In this document: positions 53,797 through 64,000 of the stretch, in pieces
How the letters are laid out: every line of letters begins with the position of its first letter
Position numbering within the stretch: position 1 is the first letter of the stretch
DNA from: an uncultured beta proteobacterium
GTDB taxonomy: Bacteria > Pseudomonadota > Gammaproteobacteria > Burkholderiales > Burkholderiaceae_C
Assembly (NCBI GenBank): GCA_903828235.1
Contig: CAIKLM010000155.1
Coordinates: 1 to 64,000 of the forward strand
Direction: 5' to 3'
DNA length: 64,000 nt
Made by a program: the position numbers and the translations under genes
The notes under the pieces: model-generated
What the model saw: only the letters and a program-made list of their open reading frames with translations
Databases searched by the model: none
What the model was told of the DNA's origin: nothing

Positions 53797-54753
53797 TCAG
53801 GCCGGTGCTGAAGTCGGCCTCAGCCGCTCGCGCAGCGCCTGCTCGAGCTGGTTCCACACGTAGCGCATCGACGCCGACCGGCGCAGCTCGTCGTGCGCGC
53901 ACAGCCACACCTCCTGCACCTGGCCGAAGCGGTCGGCCAGCACGCGCCGCAGGCCGGGCCGCGTGGCGGCCACGTCCACCAGGTAGGCGGCGACGCCCAT
54001 GCCGGCCTCGACGGCGGCCTGGCGCGCCAGGATCGAGTCGGACCGCAGCCGGAAGCGGATGGGCCGGGCCGGCGGCTCTCCGCGCACCATGGGCGCCAGC
54101 GGCGTGGCCTCGCGGTCGAAGCCGGCCACGAAGGCACCCTCGGGGATCTCGAAGCCCGTTGGCTCGCCGTGGCGCTGCAGCAGCGACTCGTGCGCGTACA
54201 GGCCCAGCTCGGTGTTGCCCACGTGCACCGCGATCAGGCCTTCCTGCTCGGGCCTGAAGAACCGCACCGCGATGTCGGCTTCGCGGCGCAGCAGGTTCTC
54301 GGCGCGGTTGGACACCGACAGCTCGATCTCCAGCTCGGGCTGCTCGGCCAGCATGCGCGCCACCAGCGGCGCCAACACCTGCGTGGCGTACACCTCCGAG
54401 GCGGCGATGCGCACCGTGCCCACCAGGGCGTGCCGCGCCCCGGCGAACAGGCGCTCGGCCTCGCGCGCCGAGGCCTTCATGGCCGAGACGGCGGCATGCA
54501 GCGCGTGCGCGCGCTCGGTGGGCTTGAGCCGGCCGGGCTGGCGCACGAACAGCGCCTCGCCCAGCGCGCGCTCGAGCTCGCGCAGGTGGCGGCCGACGCT
54601 GGGCTGCGTGGTGGCCAGCCGGCGCGCCGCCTCGGTGAGCGTGCCGGCCTCGTAGACGGCGATGAACGAGCGCAGCAGGTTCCAGTCGCTCAGTTGCGGG
54701 CCGGCCGGCGGGGCCGCGCGAACGGGGTCTGCAGGACGTGGGCGCTCGGGCAT
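53797..54753 (-). CDS. LysR family transcriptional regulator
   Basis: A 318-residue LysR protein with the helix-turn-helix at about residues 22-80 (LLRSFIAVYEAGTLTEAARRL, then TTQPSVGRHLRELERALG, quoted in parts), preceded by a 20-residue Pro-rich lead, and the effector domain from about 110 (VGTVRIAASEVYATQVLAPL). It is the second gene after the Tat-lipoprotein nitroreductase (20-nt gap), transcribed in the same direction, so the regulator appears to be part of that operon instead of divergent from it. Its target could be the same operon. Confidence 0.92.
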   Translation of the reverse strand: MPERPRPADPVRAAPPAGPQLSDWNLLRSFIAVYEAGTLTEAARRLATTQPSVGRHLRELERALGEALFVRQPGRLKPTERAHALHAAVSAMKASAREAERLFAGARHALVGTVRIAASEVYATQVLAPLVARMLAEQPELEIELSVSNRAENLLRREADIAVRFFRPEQEGLIAVHVGNTELGLYAHESLLQRHGEPTGFEIPEGAFVAGFDREATPLAPMVRGEPPARPIRFRLRSDSILARQAAVEAGMGVAAYLVDVAATRPGLRRVLADRFGQVQEVWLCAHDELRRSASMRYVWNQLEQALRERLRPTSAPA

Positions 54754-54773
54754 CGGTTCAGTATCGCGCGCGT

Positions 54774-55970
54774 TCAGGTGCGCAGCATCGTGGCCAGTTC
54801 ACGGCGCGGCGAGGGCCCGGCGGGTGCGACGGAGTAGCCCACGCGCGCCAGCATCTGCACGGTGCCCTGGGCCGGGTCCACCCCCAGCGCGCGGTGCACG
54901 GCGGCGTAGGGCCCGCGCATGACGTCGAACTCCTGCAGCGCCTGCGACACGGGGTGCATGTCCACGCCCGCCGCCGTGGCCAGCAGGTGCTGCCGCACGT
55001 AGGCGCGCCCGGCATCGACCTGCTGTGCGCGCGCGTTGCCCGTGCTGGCCAGCCACAGGAAGCCGCTGCCGGTCTCGTACGGCGTCCAGTGGTCCATCAC
55101 GCGCTGCAGGCTGCTCTGGCCGCGCTGCGGCACCTGCATCGGGTCGAACAGGCCGGTGGCGTGCAGCATGCGGATCATCGGGCTCGACATGCTGATGCCG
55201 TCGCGGTGCTGGGCGATGGCGTCGGGGCCGATGCGCATCAGGCGCGCCGACTCCAGCCAGGTGGCCGGCGTGATGGCCTCGATCTCGTACGCCTCGCGTG
55301 CGATGCGGCGCAGCGCCGCCAAGGGCTCGGCCGCGGTCACCGTGCCGGCCTGCAGGCCGTGGCGGCGCGCCGCCTCGACCCAGGCCGACGCGAGCGCCGC
55401 GGGCAGCGGGCGGCCCTCGGCGTAGGCGGTCTTGGCGGTGTGGCGTCGGGCGATGGCGGCGTACAGCGGGTCGCGCGGGGCCGAGCCGGCCGGCCCCATC
55501 GTGAGCGTGGCCACCACGGTGCCGGCCGGCAGGCTGCGCGCGGCGGGCGCGCCCTGCGGGAAGAGCGTCACCGTCACCGCGTGCCCGCGCTCGGCCGCGG
55601 CGATCACGGCCAGCTCGATGAACGCGCCGCAGCCGATCAGGATCTGGCGGCCGAAGGGGTCGGTCTCGGGGAGCAGCCGCTCGCCGTCGCACACCAGCTG
55701 GATGCGGCCGGGCTCGCGCAGGTCGGCGATCCAGGGCTGGCGGTTGTGCGGGTTGGGCGCCAGCAGCGCATGCGCCAGCATGAAGCGGCGCAGCTCGGAT
55801 TCGGCCGTGGCCGTGCGCCAGGGCTGCACGGCGGCCTCGGGCAGGCCGCTGGCGCAGCCGGTGGAGCCCAGGCCGGCGGCCAGGACGGCGCCGCCGCCGA
55901 CCAGCCGGATGAAGGCGCGGCGCGGCGGAAGCGAGGGGATGTTGCCCGCAGGAGGGAGGCGGTTGTTCAT
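54774..55970 (-). CDS. Tat-exported lipoprotein of the nitroreductase superfamily
   Basis: A 398-residue protein. PRRAFIRLVGGGAVLAAGL is a twin-arginine signal, followed directly by the lipobox GSTGC, so it should be exported folded (probably with FMN bound) and lipid-anchored. The mature part has the two-lobed Acg-type nitroreductase pattern: LLAPNPHNRQPWIADL near the start (FMN phosphate contact), RRHTAKTAY, and the FMN-site region TGSGFLWLASTGNARAQQVDAGRAY (quoted for position only, residues about 300-325). Cargo substrate unknown. It shares a transcript with the LysR gene downstream. Confidence 0.82.
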   Translation of the reverse strand: MNNRLPPAGNIPSLPPRRAFIRLVGGGAVLAAGLGSTGCASGLPEAAVQPWRTATAESELRRFMLAHALLAPNPHNRQPWIADLREPGRIQLVCDGERLLPETDPFGRQILIGCGAFIELAVIAAAERGHAVTVTLFPQGAPAARSLPAGTVVATLTMGPAGSAPRDPLYAAIARRHTAKTAYAEGRPLPAALASAWVEAARRHGLQAGTVTAAEPLAALRRIAREAYEIEAITPATWLESARLMRIGPDAIAQHRDGISMSSPMIRMLHATGLFDPMQVPQRGQSSLQRVMDHWTPYETGSGFLWLASTGNARAQQVDAGRAYVRQHLLATAAGVDMHPVSQALQEFDVMRGPYAAVHRALGVDPAQGTVQMLARVGYSVAPAGPSPRRELATMLRT

Positions 55971-56028
55971 GGCGGCGGCTGTCGGGTTGGTGAAACGAGC
56001 CGCCATGCTCGCTGGACGGCAACCGCCT

Positions 56029-56095
56029 GACCAGCCGCGCGCCGGCATGGCAGCCATGCAAGCCTGCATGGCCGGCACGCGCGGGGCGGCTGGTC
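56029..56095. repeat. Long imperfect hairpin downstream of the S8 protease gene
   Basis: Outer arms GACCAGCCGC (56029-56038) and GCGGCTGGTC (56086-56095) are exact complements, and inner arms GCCGGCATG and CATGGCCGGC continue the stem over about 60 bp. It lies 11 nt beyond the protease stop. No T-run follows on either strand. It could be a factor-dependent terminator or a small palindromic repeat. Confidence 0.5.
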
Positions 56096-56106
56096 CGCCG
56101 CGCCGT

Positions 56107-57897
<1,791 letters not shown>

Positions 57898-58016
57898 GGG
57901 TGGGTCCTCCTGTTTGTGTTTGGGGTCAGGGTTCACCCTTGGGATGCTCCGCCCGCGTGCCCCTGTCCGGAAGAGGGGTTTCCCATGGGGCCCGGGCGAG
58001 GCGCTGTCTCCGCCGT

Positions 58017-58526
58017 TCAGGCGCGTGGCAGCTTCAGCCGCGGGTCGAACTTGGCCCGCTTGACGGCGAAGTAGGCCTTCACGTTGCGCACGTTGGCGTC
58101 CTGCGTGAACAGGCGCTGGGCCAGCGCCTGGTAGCCCGGCATGTCGGCGCAGTGCACCACGAGCACGAAGTCCGGGCCGGGCGAGACGCGCCACAGCTGC
58201 TGCACCTCGTCGTCGTCGGCGATGCGCTGCTCGAAGGCGTCGAGGTGCTCGGCGCCCTGGCGGTCGAGCGTGATCTCCACCAGGGCCGTCAGGCCGTGGC
58301 CGATGCGGTCGGGGTTCAGCAGCGCCACCTGCCGCGCGATGACGCCCGCGTCCGTCAGCCGGCGCACGCGGCGAAGCGCCGTGGCCGGGCTGGTGTGCGC
58401 CGCCTCGGCCAGGGCGTGGTTGGTGAGCGAGGCGTCGGATTGCAGAAGTTCAAGCAGGCGCCGATCGGTGTCATCCAGAAGAATGGCAGAAGATTTCAAG
58501 ACAAGTCCATTGACGATCGAAAACAT
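58017..58526 (-). CDS. Lrp/AsnC family transcriptional regulator
   Basis: A 169-residue regulator. The helix-turn-helix covers about residues 17-65 ([18 protein letters not shown], then [18 protein letters not shown], in parts), and the RAM/AsnC effector domain follows (residues about 75-150, VEITLDRQG and [14 protein letters not shown]). The ATG at 58526 gives [13 protein letters not shown]; a TTG a few codons in is also possible. It is divergent from glmS, with 107 bp between; this pairing recurs in Burkholderiales. That it controls glmS is a reasonable but unproven guess. Confidence 0.9.
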   Translation of the reverse strand: MFSIVNGLVLKSSAILLDDTDRRLLELLQSDASLTNHALAEAAHTSPATALRRVRRLTDAGVIARQVALLNPDRIGHGLTALVEITLDRQGAEHLDAFEQRIADDDEVQQLWRVSPGPDFVLVVHCADMPGYQALAQRLFTQDANVRNVKAYFAVKRAKFDPRLKLPRA

Positions 58527-58633
58527 TGCATCTTCTCACGCTTGCAACTTTCAACCAAGAAGTTGCTCCTGATGAATCCATCGTTCACCCGGGCCCGCCT
58601 AGCATCGCCACCCTCGAACCCCTGGAGGCAGCC

Positions 58634-60505
<1,872 letters not shown>

Positions 60506-60525
60506 GCTTCTTCAGGCTAGACGGT

Positions 60526-60585
60526 TGTGACTCCGACAAATAAAGTCCGTCGGGGATGAATAAAGTCCGTCGGGAGAATGTCACA
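60526..60585. mobile_element. Insertion-sequence-like end with tandem 16-bp repeats
   Basis: AATAAAGTCCGTCGGG occurs twice with a 20-bp period (60539-60554 and 60559-60574), enclosed by TGTGAC (60526-60531) and its complement GTCACA (60580-60585). Repeated binding sites next to a TG...CA terminus are typical of IS21-family ends. No transposase remains in the window. The rest of the 303-bp gap between glmS and the restriction-enzyme remnant (60586-60808) shows no gene I can support. Confidence 0.5.
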
Positions 60586-60808
60586 TGATGGAATCGGCGG
60601 GCTCTGGTTGGCGTGCCCTCAGATTTCCTGGCGACTGGATTCAGGCGCTTCCTTGGATCGGCCAGCGATTCGAGATGAGATTGCTACTGGGGTGATCGGC
60701 GGTGCTGCGCCTGAGAGACCTTACGGATCCCCGTTATGACCGTCGCCTGGATGCCGCGAATGCGGGTTTCTATCGAGGCCAAGCAGGCGACTCACCTTTC
60801 AACAGAAC

Positions 60809-61222
60809 TCAGAATCCACCGGGCGACATCACGTCACTGAACGACCGCGCCACCAAGTAACGCGCCGGGTTGTCGCCGACAGCCAGGGCCTTGAAGTGCG
60901 CCTTGCCGCACTCGATCTTGGCGCTCTCCTTGTTGCGCAGGTCGTCGGTGAACAGGCTGCTCTTGGTCTCGACCACGAAGTACAGGCGCCGGGTGCCGTC
61001 CTTGTTCACCAGCACGGCCCAGTCGGGGTTGTAGTTGCCCAGCGGGGTGGGCACCTTGAACCAGCCGGGCAGCTTGGCGTAAAGCACCACGTCGTCGTCC
61101 TTCTCCAGGGCGTCGGCGAAGTCGCGCTCGGTGGCCGAGTCGTAGACCACGTGCTTCGAGGCATACAGCGGAGGGGGATCGGCATCGCAGCGGTCGCGGC
61201 CATTCAGCCCGGCGTTGGCAAC
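60809..61222 (-). pseudogene. C-terminal remnant of a Type III restriction enzyme (Res)
   Basis: The open frame reads PPPLYASKHVVYDSATERD, then DDDVVLYAKLPGWFKVPTP, then LGNYNPDWAVLVNKDG and YFVVETKSS: the C-terminal nuclease domain of Type III Res proteins, with the catalytic D in PDW and E, K in VETK. The frame is closed by a TGA at 61223-61225 upstream, and no helicase domain or good start codon precedes it, so about 850 residues are missing. It differs clearly from the Res protein at 6119-9439. Together with the IS-like end it marks a decayed defence island beside glmS. Confidence 0.8.
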
Positions 61223-61624
61223 TCACGCTGACGGCGTCCATGCTGTCGCTGGGTCTGGCAACGGCGTGCACCCTGAAGGTCAGCTGCGCGAGGTCCAGCG
61301 GCCGCAGGTAATCGCCATGCTCTAGCCGCGCTTGTCTGGCAGATCGCGGAGGCGCAACCTCTCCGCCGACTCCATGCACTCAACTGCCGCCTGCAACCAC
61401 GGCAACAGCACCGATTTGGGTCGACTTGCCCTGACGTAGCGCGAACATTTCATTCGCCGAAGAGCGCCATGGCAATGGTTCTGCTGGGAAGCGACCGGGA
61501 AGCGCTGTCTATGCGTGGCTGGCACGGCGTTTGCTCATCACGACCTGTCATAACAGGCTGCAGATCCATGAATGCTGTTCGCAAGACGCCATCCCAGGAC
61601 ACCGTACAGAACAAGGTGGTTGCG
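61223..61624. other. Gap upstream of the GntR gene
   Basis: About 400 bp between the restriction-enzyme remnant and the GntR gene. No gene is convincing here; minus-strand fragments such as EHGDYLRPLDLAQLTF could be leftovers of the decayed island but match nothing I can name. The right end must hold the promoter of the GntR-flavoprotein operon and contains the palindrome at 61544-61557. Confidence 0.5.
61544..61557. promoter_or_regulatory. Possible GntR operator
   Basis: CCTGT-CATA-ACAGG is a perfect dyad of 5-bp arms with a 4-bp spacer, 67 nt before the chosen GntR start. GntR proteins of the HutC group commonly bind short dyads in front of their own gene. The link is by position only. Confidence 0.4.
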
Positions 61625-62338
61625 ATGTCGTCGGTACCCATGCACACGCAGATCCGGGAAATCATCCGCCGGCGTGTGCTGGATGGCACCTATGCACCGC
61701 ACAGCCAGATGCCCTCGGAGAGCCAGATGATGGAGGCCTTCGCTGTGAGCCGCATCACCGTGCGGCAGGCACTGGGTGACCTGCAGAAGGAAGGTCTGAT
61801 CTTCAAGGTACCCGGCAAGGGCAGCTTCGTCGCCAAGCCGAAAGCCTTCCAGAATCTCTCGCGACTGCAGGGCTTCGGCGAGGCCATGTCGTCATCTGGC
61901 TACGAAACGTTCTCCCAGGTGCTCAGCATGCGCAGGGTGGCCGCCACGGACATCGTGGCCCGTCGCCTGATGCTCAAGCCGGCCGCGCCGGTCTTCGAAA
62001 TCCAGCGCCTGCGTTTCCTGAACCGGGAGCCGATCTCGGTGGACCTGAGCTACTTCCGCCCCGAACTGGGCAAGCGCCTGGCGCAAGAAGACCTGCCGAC
62101 GCGCGACATCTTCCTGATCCTCGAAAACGACTACGGCCTGGCATTGACCCATGCCGACGTGCAGATCGAGGCGATCTCAGCCGACGAAGACCTGGCGCGT
62201 CATCTGCGCATCGAAGAGGGCTCGCCTCTGCTGCGCATCGAGCGTCTGACCTATGCCAACGAGCAGCCTGTCGACTTCGAATTCCTCTACTACCGCGGCG
62301 ATGCATTTCAGTACCGCCTGCGCATCGACCGCACCTAG
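61625..62338 (+). CDS. GntR family (HutC/UTRA type) transcriptional regulator
   Basis: A 237-residue regulator: winged helix at about residues 5-70 (MHTQIREIIRRRVLDGTY, PSESQMMEAFAVSRITVRQA, GKGSFVA) and a UTRA effector domain from about 85 (VFEIQRLRFLNREPISVDLSYF to FEFLYYRGDAFQYRL). I use ATG 61625, which has an AAGGTGG site upstream; ATG 61568 (MNAVRKTPSQ) is an alternative and would add 19 residues. The stop codon overlaps the AGGAG of the next gene, so the two are co-transcribed and the regulator probably responds to that operon's substrate. Confidence 0.9.
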   Translation: MSSVPMHTQIREIIRRRVLDGTYAPHSQMPSESQMMEAFAVSRITVRQALGDLQKEGLIFKVPGKGSFVAKPKAFQNLSRLQGFGEAMSSSGYETFSQVLSMRRVAATDIVARRLMLKPAAPVFEIQRLRFLNREPISVDLSYFRPELGKRLAQEDLPTRDIFLILENDYGLALTHADVQIEAISADEDLARHLRIEEGSPLLRIERLTYANEQPVDFEFLYYRGDAFQYRLRIDRT

Positions 62339-62348
62339 GAGCCACAGC

Positions 62349-64000
62349 ATGAACACCATCTACATGGACTTCGACCTGGTCGTCATCGGCGGAGGCACCG
62401 GCGGCCCCATGGCTGCCGTGAAAGCCAAAGAGGCCAACAAGAATTTGCGCGTCCTGCTCATCGACAAGGCCAACGTCAAGCGCAGCGGCGCGATCAGCAT
62501 GGGCATGGACGGCCTGAACAACGCCGTCATCCCGGGCCACGCCACACCAGAACAGTACGTCAAGGAGATCACCGTCGCCAATGACGGCATCGTCGACCAG
62601 GAAGCGGTGATGGCCTACGCCAGCGGCAGCTTCGACATGATCCAGGAACTGGACCGCTGGGGCGTCAAGTTCGAGAAGGACGAGACCGGGGACTACAGCG
62701 TGCGAAAGGTGCACCACTTGGGCGCCTATGTGTTGCCCATGCCGGAGGGGCATCACATGAAGAAGATTCTCTACCGCCAGCTCAAGCGTGCGCGGGTGGA
62801 GATCACCAACCGCGTCGTCGTCACGCGCGTGCTGACGGGCCCCAGCGGAGAGGTGTCTGCCGTGATGGGCTTCGATTGCCGTACCGCGGAACTGGTCGTG
62901 ATCCGTACCAAGGCGGCAGTGATCAGCACGGGCGCAGCGGGGCGCCTCGGCCTACCCGCCTCGGGCTACCTGATGGGCACCTACGAAAACCCCACCAACT
63001 GCGGCGACGGCCACGCCATGGCCTTCCATGCCGGTGCCGACCTGGCCAACCTGGAGTGCTTCCAGATCAACCCATTGATCAAGGACTACAACGGCCCAGC
63101 CTGCGCCTACGTCACGGGCCCGTTGGGGGGATACACGGCCAACTCCAAAGGGGACCGCTTCATCGAGTGCGATTACTGGAGCGGCCAAATGATGCAGGAG
63201 TTCTACAACGAACTGCTCAGCGGCAACGGCCCGGTCTTCCTGAAGCTCGACCATCTGGCTGAAGAGACCATCCAGGAGATCGAGACCATCCTGCACAGCA
63301 ACGAGCGCCCGAGCCGCGGCCGCTTTCATGAAGGCCGCGGCACCAACTACCGCAAGCAGATGATCGAGATGCACATCTCCGAGATCGGTTTCTGCAGCGG
63401 CCATAGCGCCTCAGGCATTCACGTCAACGCTCGCGGCGAGACGTCCGTCAAGGGCCTGTACGCGGCGGGTGACTGCGCCAGCGTGCCCCACAACTACATG
63501 TTGGGTGCCTTTGTCTACGGCAAGCTGTGTGGCGAGAACGCCGCAGCATATTGCGCCGAGGTCGGCCAGACGGCCCACGACGACGAGGCCGAAGCCGCAG
63601 AAGCGGCACGCATCCTGGCCCCGCTGCAGCGCAGCGGCGGGCTCACGCCGTACCAGATCGAATACAAGACGCGCCGGCTGGTCAATGACTACCTGCAACC
63701 GCCCAAGATCACCAGCAAGTACCTGATCGGGCTGCGGCGCTTCGCCGAGATCCGCGAAGACCTGCAGGCGATGTCGGCAGCTGATCCGCATGAGCTGATG
63801 CGCGCCATGGAAGCGCACTCCATCCTTGATTGCGCCGAGATGGCGGCGCGCGCTTCGCTGTTCCGCACCGAGAGCCGCTGGGGCCTGTACCACCACTTCG
63901 TGGACCACCCCGAGCGCGACGACGCCAACTGGTTCTGCCACTCGCTGCTGAGCCGTGACGAAACCGGCCAGATGGCGCTGCGCAAGAAGGCCATTGAGCC
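62349..64000 (+). CDS. FAD-binding fumarate reductase / adenylylsulfate reductase alpha-like subunit, 3' end outside the window
   Basis: At least 550 codons of a flavoprotein in the FrdA/SdhA/AprA superfamily. The FAD motif is DLVVIGGGTGGPMAAVKAKE near the N-terminus; RSGAISMGMDGLNNAV, STGAAGRLGLPASGYL with TNCGDGHAMAFHAGADL and GLYAAGDCASVPHN (the second FAD contact) follow, the arrangement of AprA-like proteins. No stop appears before the window ends. Relatives are usually paired with a small ferredoxin subunit encoded next, which cannot be seen here. The AGGAG site overlaps the GntR stop. Substrate unknown: sulfur or organic-acid redox chemistry are both possible. Confidence 0.88.
   Translation, partial: MNTIYMDFDLVVIGGGTGGPMAAVKAKEANKNLRVLLIDKANVKRSGAISMGMDGLNNAVIPGHATPEQYVKEITVANDGIVDQEAVMAYASGSFDMIQELDRWGVKFEKDETGDYSVRKVHHLGAYVLPMPEGHHMKKILYRQLKRARVEITNRVVVTRVLTGPSGEVSAVMGFDCRTAELVVIRTKAAVISTGAAGRLGLPASGYLMGTYENPTNCGDGHAMAFHAGADLANLECFQINPLIKDYNGPACAYVTGPLGGYTANSKGDRFIECDYWSGQMMQEFYNELLSGNGPVFLKLDHLAEETIQEIETILHSNERPSRGRFHEGRGTNYRKQMIEMHISEIGFCSGHSASGIHVNARGETSVKGLYAAGDCASVPHNYMLGAFVYGKLCGENAAAYCAEVGQTAHDDEAEAAEAARILAPLQRSGGLTPYQIEYKTRRLVNDYLQPPKITSKYLIGLRRFAEIREDLQAMSAADPHELMRAMEAHSILDCAEMAARASLFRTESRWGLYHHFVDHPERDDANWFCHSLLSRDETGQMALRKKAIE

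Noticed and set aside
60526..60585. CRISPR-like or iteron origin reading of the 16-bp repeats
   Set aside because: Only two copies, no spacer variation and no replication gene; an insertion-sequence end fits better.

Overview
The window reads as one contiguous piece of a high-GC (about 70% or more) betaproteobacterial chromosome, most likely Burkholderiales close to Rubrivivax, Leptothrix or Comamonadaceae. I base this on an ahcY gene led by an SAH riboswitch with metF nearby, the order metK / two LpxL-type acyltransferases / dapF / DUF484 / xerC, a Bug-type substrate-binding protein, a Lrp regulator divergent from glmS, and the very GC-rich codon usage. This is inference from gene content; no rRNA or tRNA gene is present to confirm it.

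Layout. 1-6122: housekeeping genes for tRNA end repair (cca, cut by the window edge), a glutathione transferase, an NDUFA9-like reductase, a soluble lytic transglycosylase, and two folate genes (5-formyl-THF cyclo-ligase, metF). 6119-13838: a defence island of a FitA/VapB-like antitoxin, a VapC toxin, a small conserved protein, a Type III-like methyltransferase split by a frameshift, and a Type III-like restriction helicase whose stop codon overlaps the metF start. 13892-15490: ahcY with its SAH riboswitch. 15656-25896: an SDR, a P-type ATPase, an S8 peptidase, PPK2, and a HAD phosphatase / peptide-binding protein / LD-carboxypeptidase operon. 25897-26495: a gene-free stretch carrying a large inverted repeat. 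26496-35325: a YhgE/Pip-GFA-CMD operon, an M15-like peptidase, a lipoprotein, a YcaQ-like protein, a second S66 peptidase and a chemoreceptor. 35532-39724: a second island with an MmeI-like Type IIL restriction-modification protein, a MntA/HepT toxin-antitoxin pair and a Uma2 nuclease, ending next to metK. 39871-45637: metK, the acyltransferase pair, dapF, DUF484, xerC. 45638-53789: a LysR-controlled Bug / M20 amidohydrolase / D-amino-acid dehydrogenase operon, a hydrolase, a diguanylate cyclase and RlmI. 53797-60505: a LysR / Tat-lipoprotein nitroreductase pair, a second S8 protease, Lrp and glmS. 60506-64000: a scar with an insertion-sequence-like end and the C-terminal stump of another Type III restriction enzyme, then a GntR regulator and the start of an AprA/FrdA-like flavoprotein operon.

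How the parts fit. The methyl cycle (metF, ahcY, metK) is interleaved with two SAM-consuming restriction-modification islands, each carrying a toxin-antitoxin module. In both methyltransferases the target-recognition segment is AT-richer than the rest of the gene, as expected if specificity domains are swapped by recombination. The remaining operons look like cell-wall turnover and salvage (lytic transglycosylase, two S66 LD-carboxypeptidases, M15-like peptidase, dapF, glmS) and D-amino-acid catabolism.
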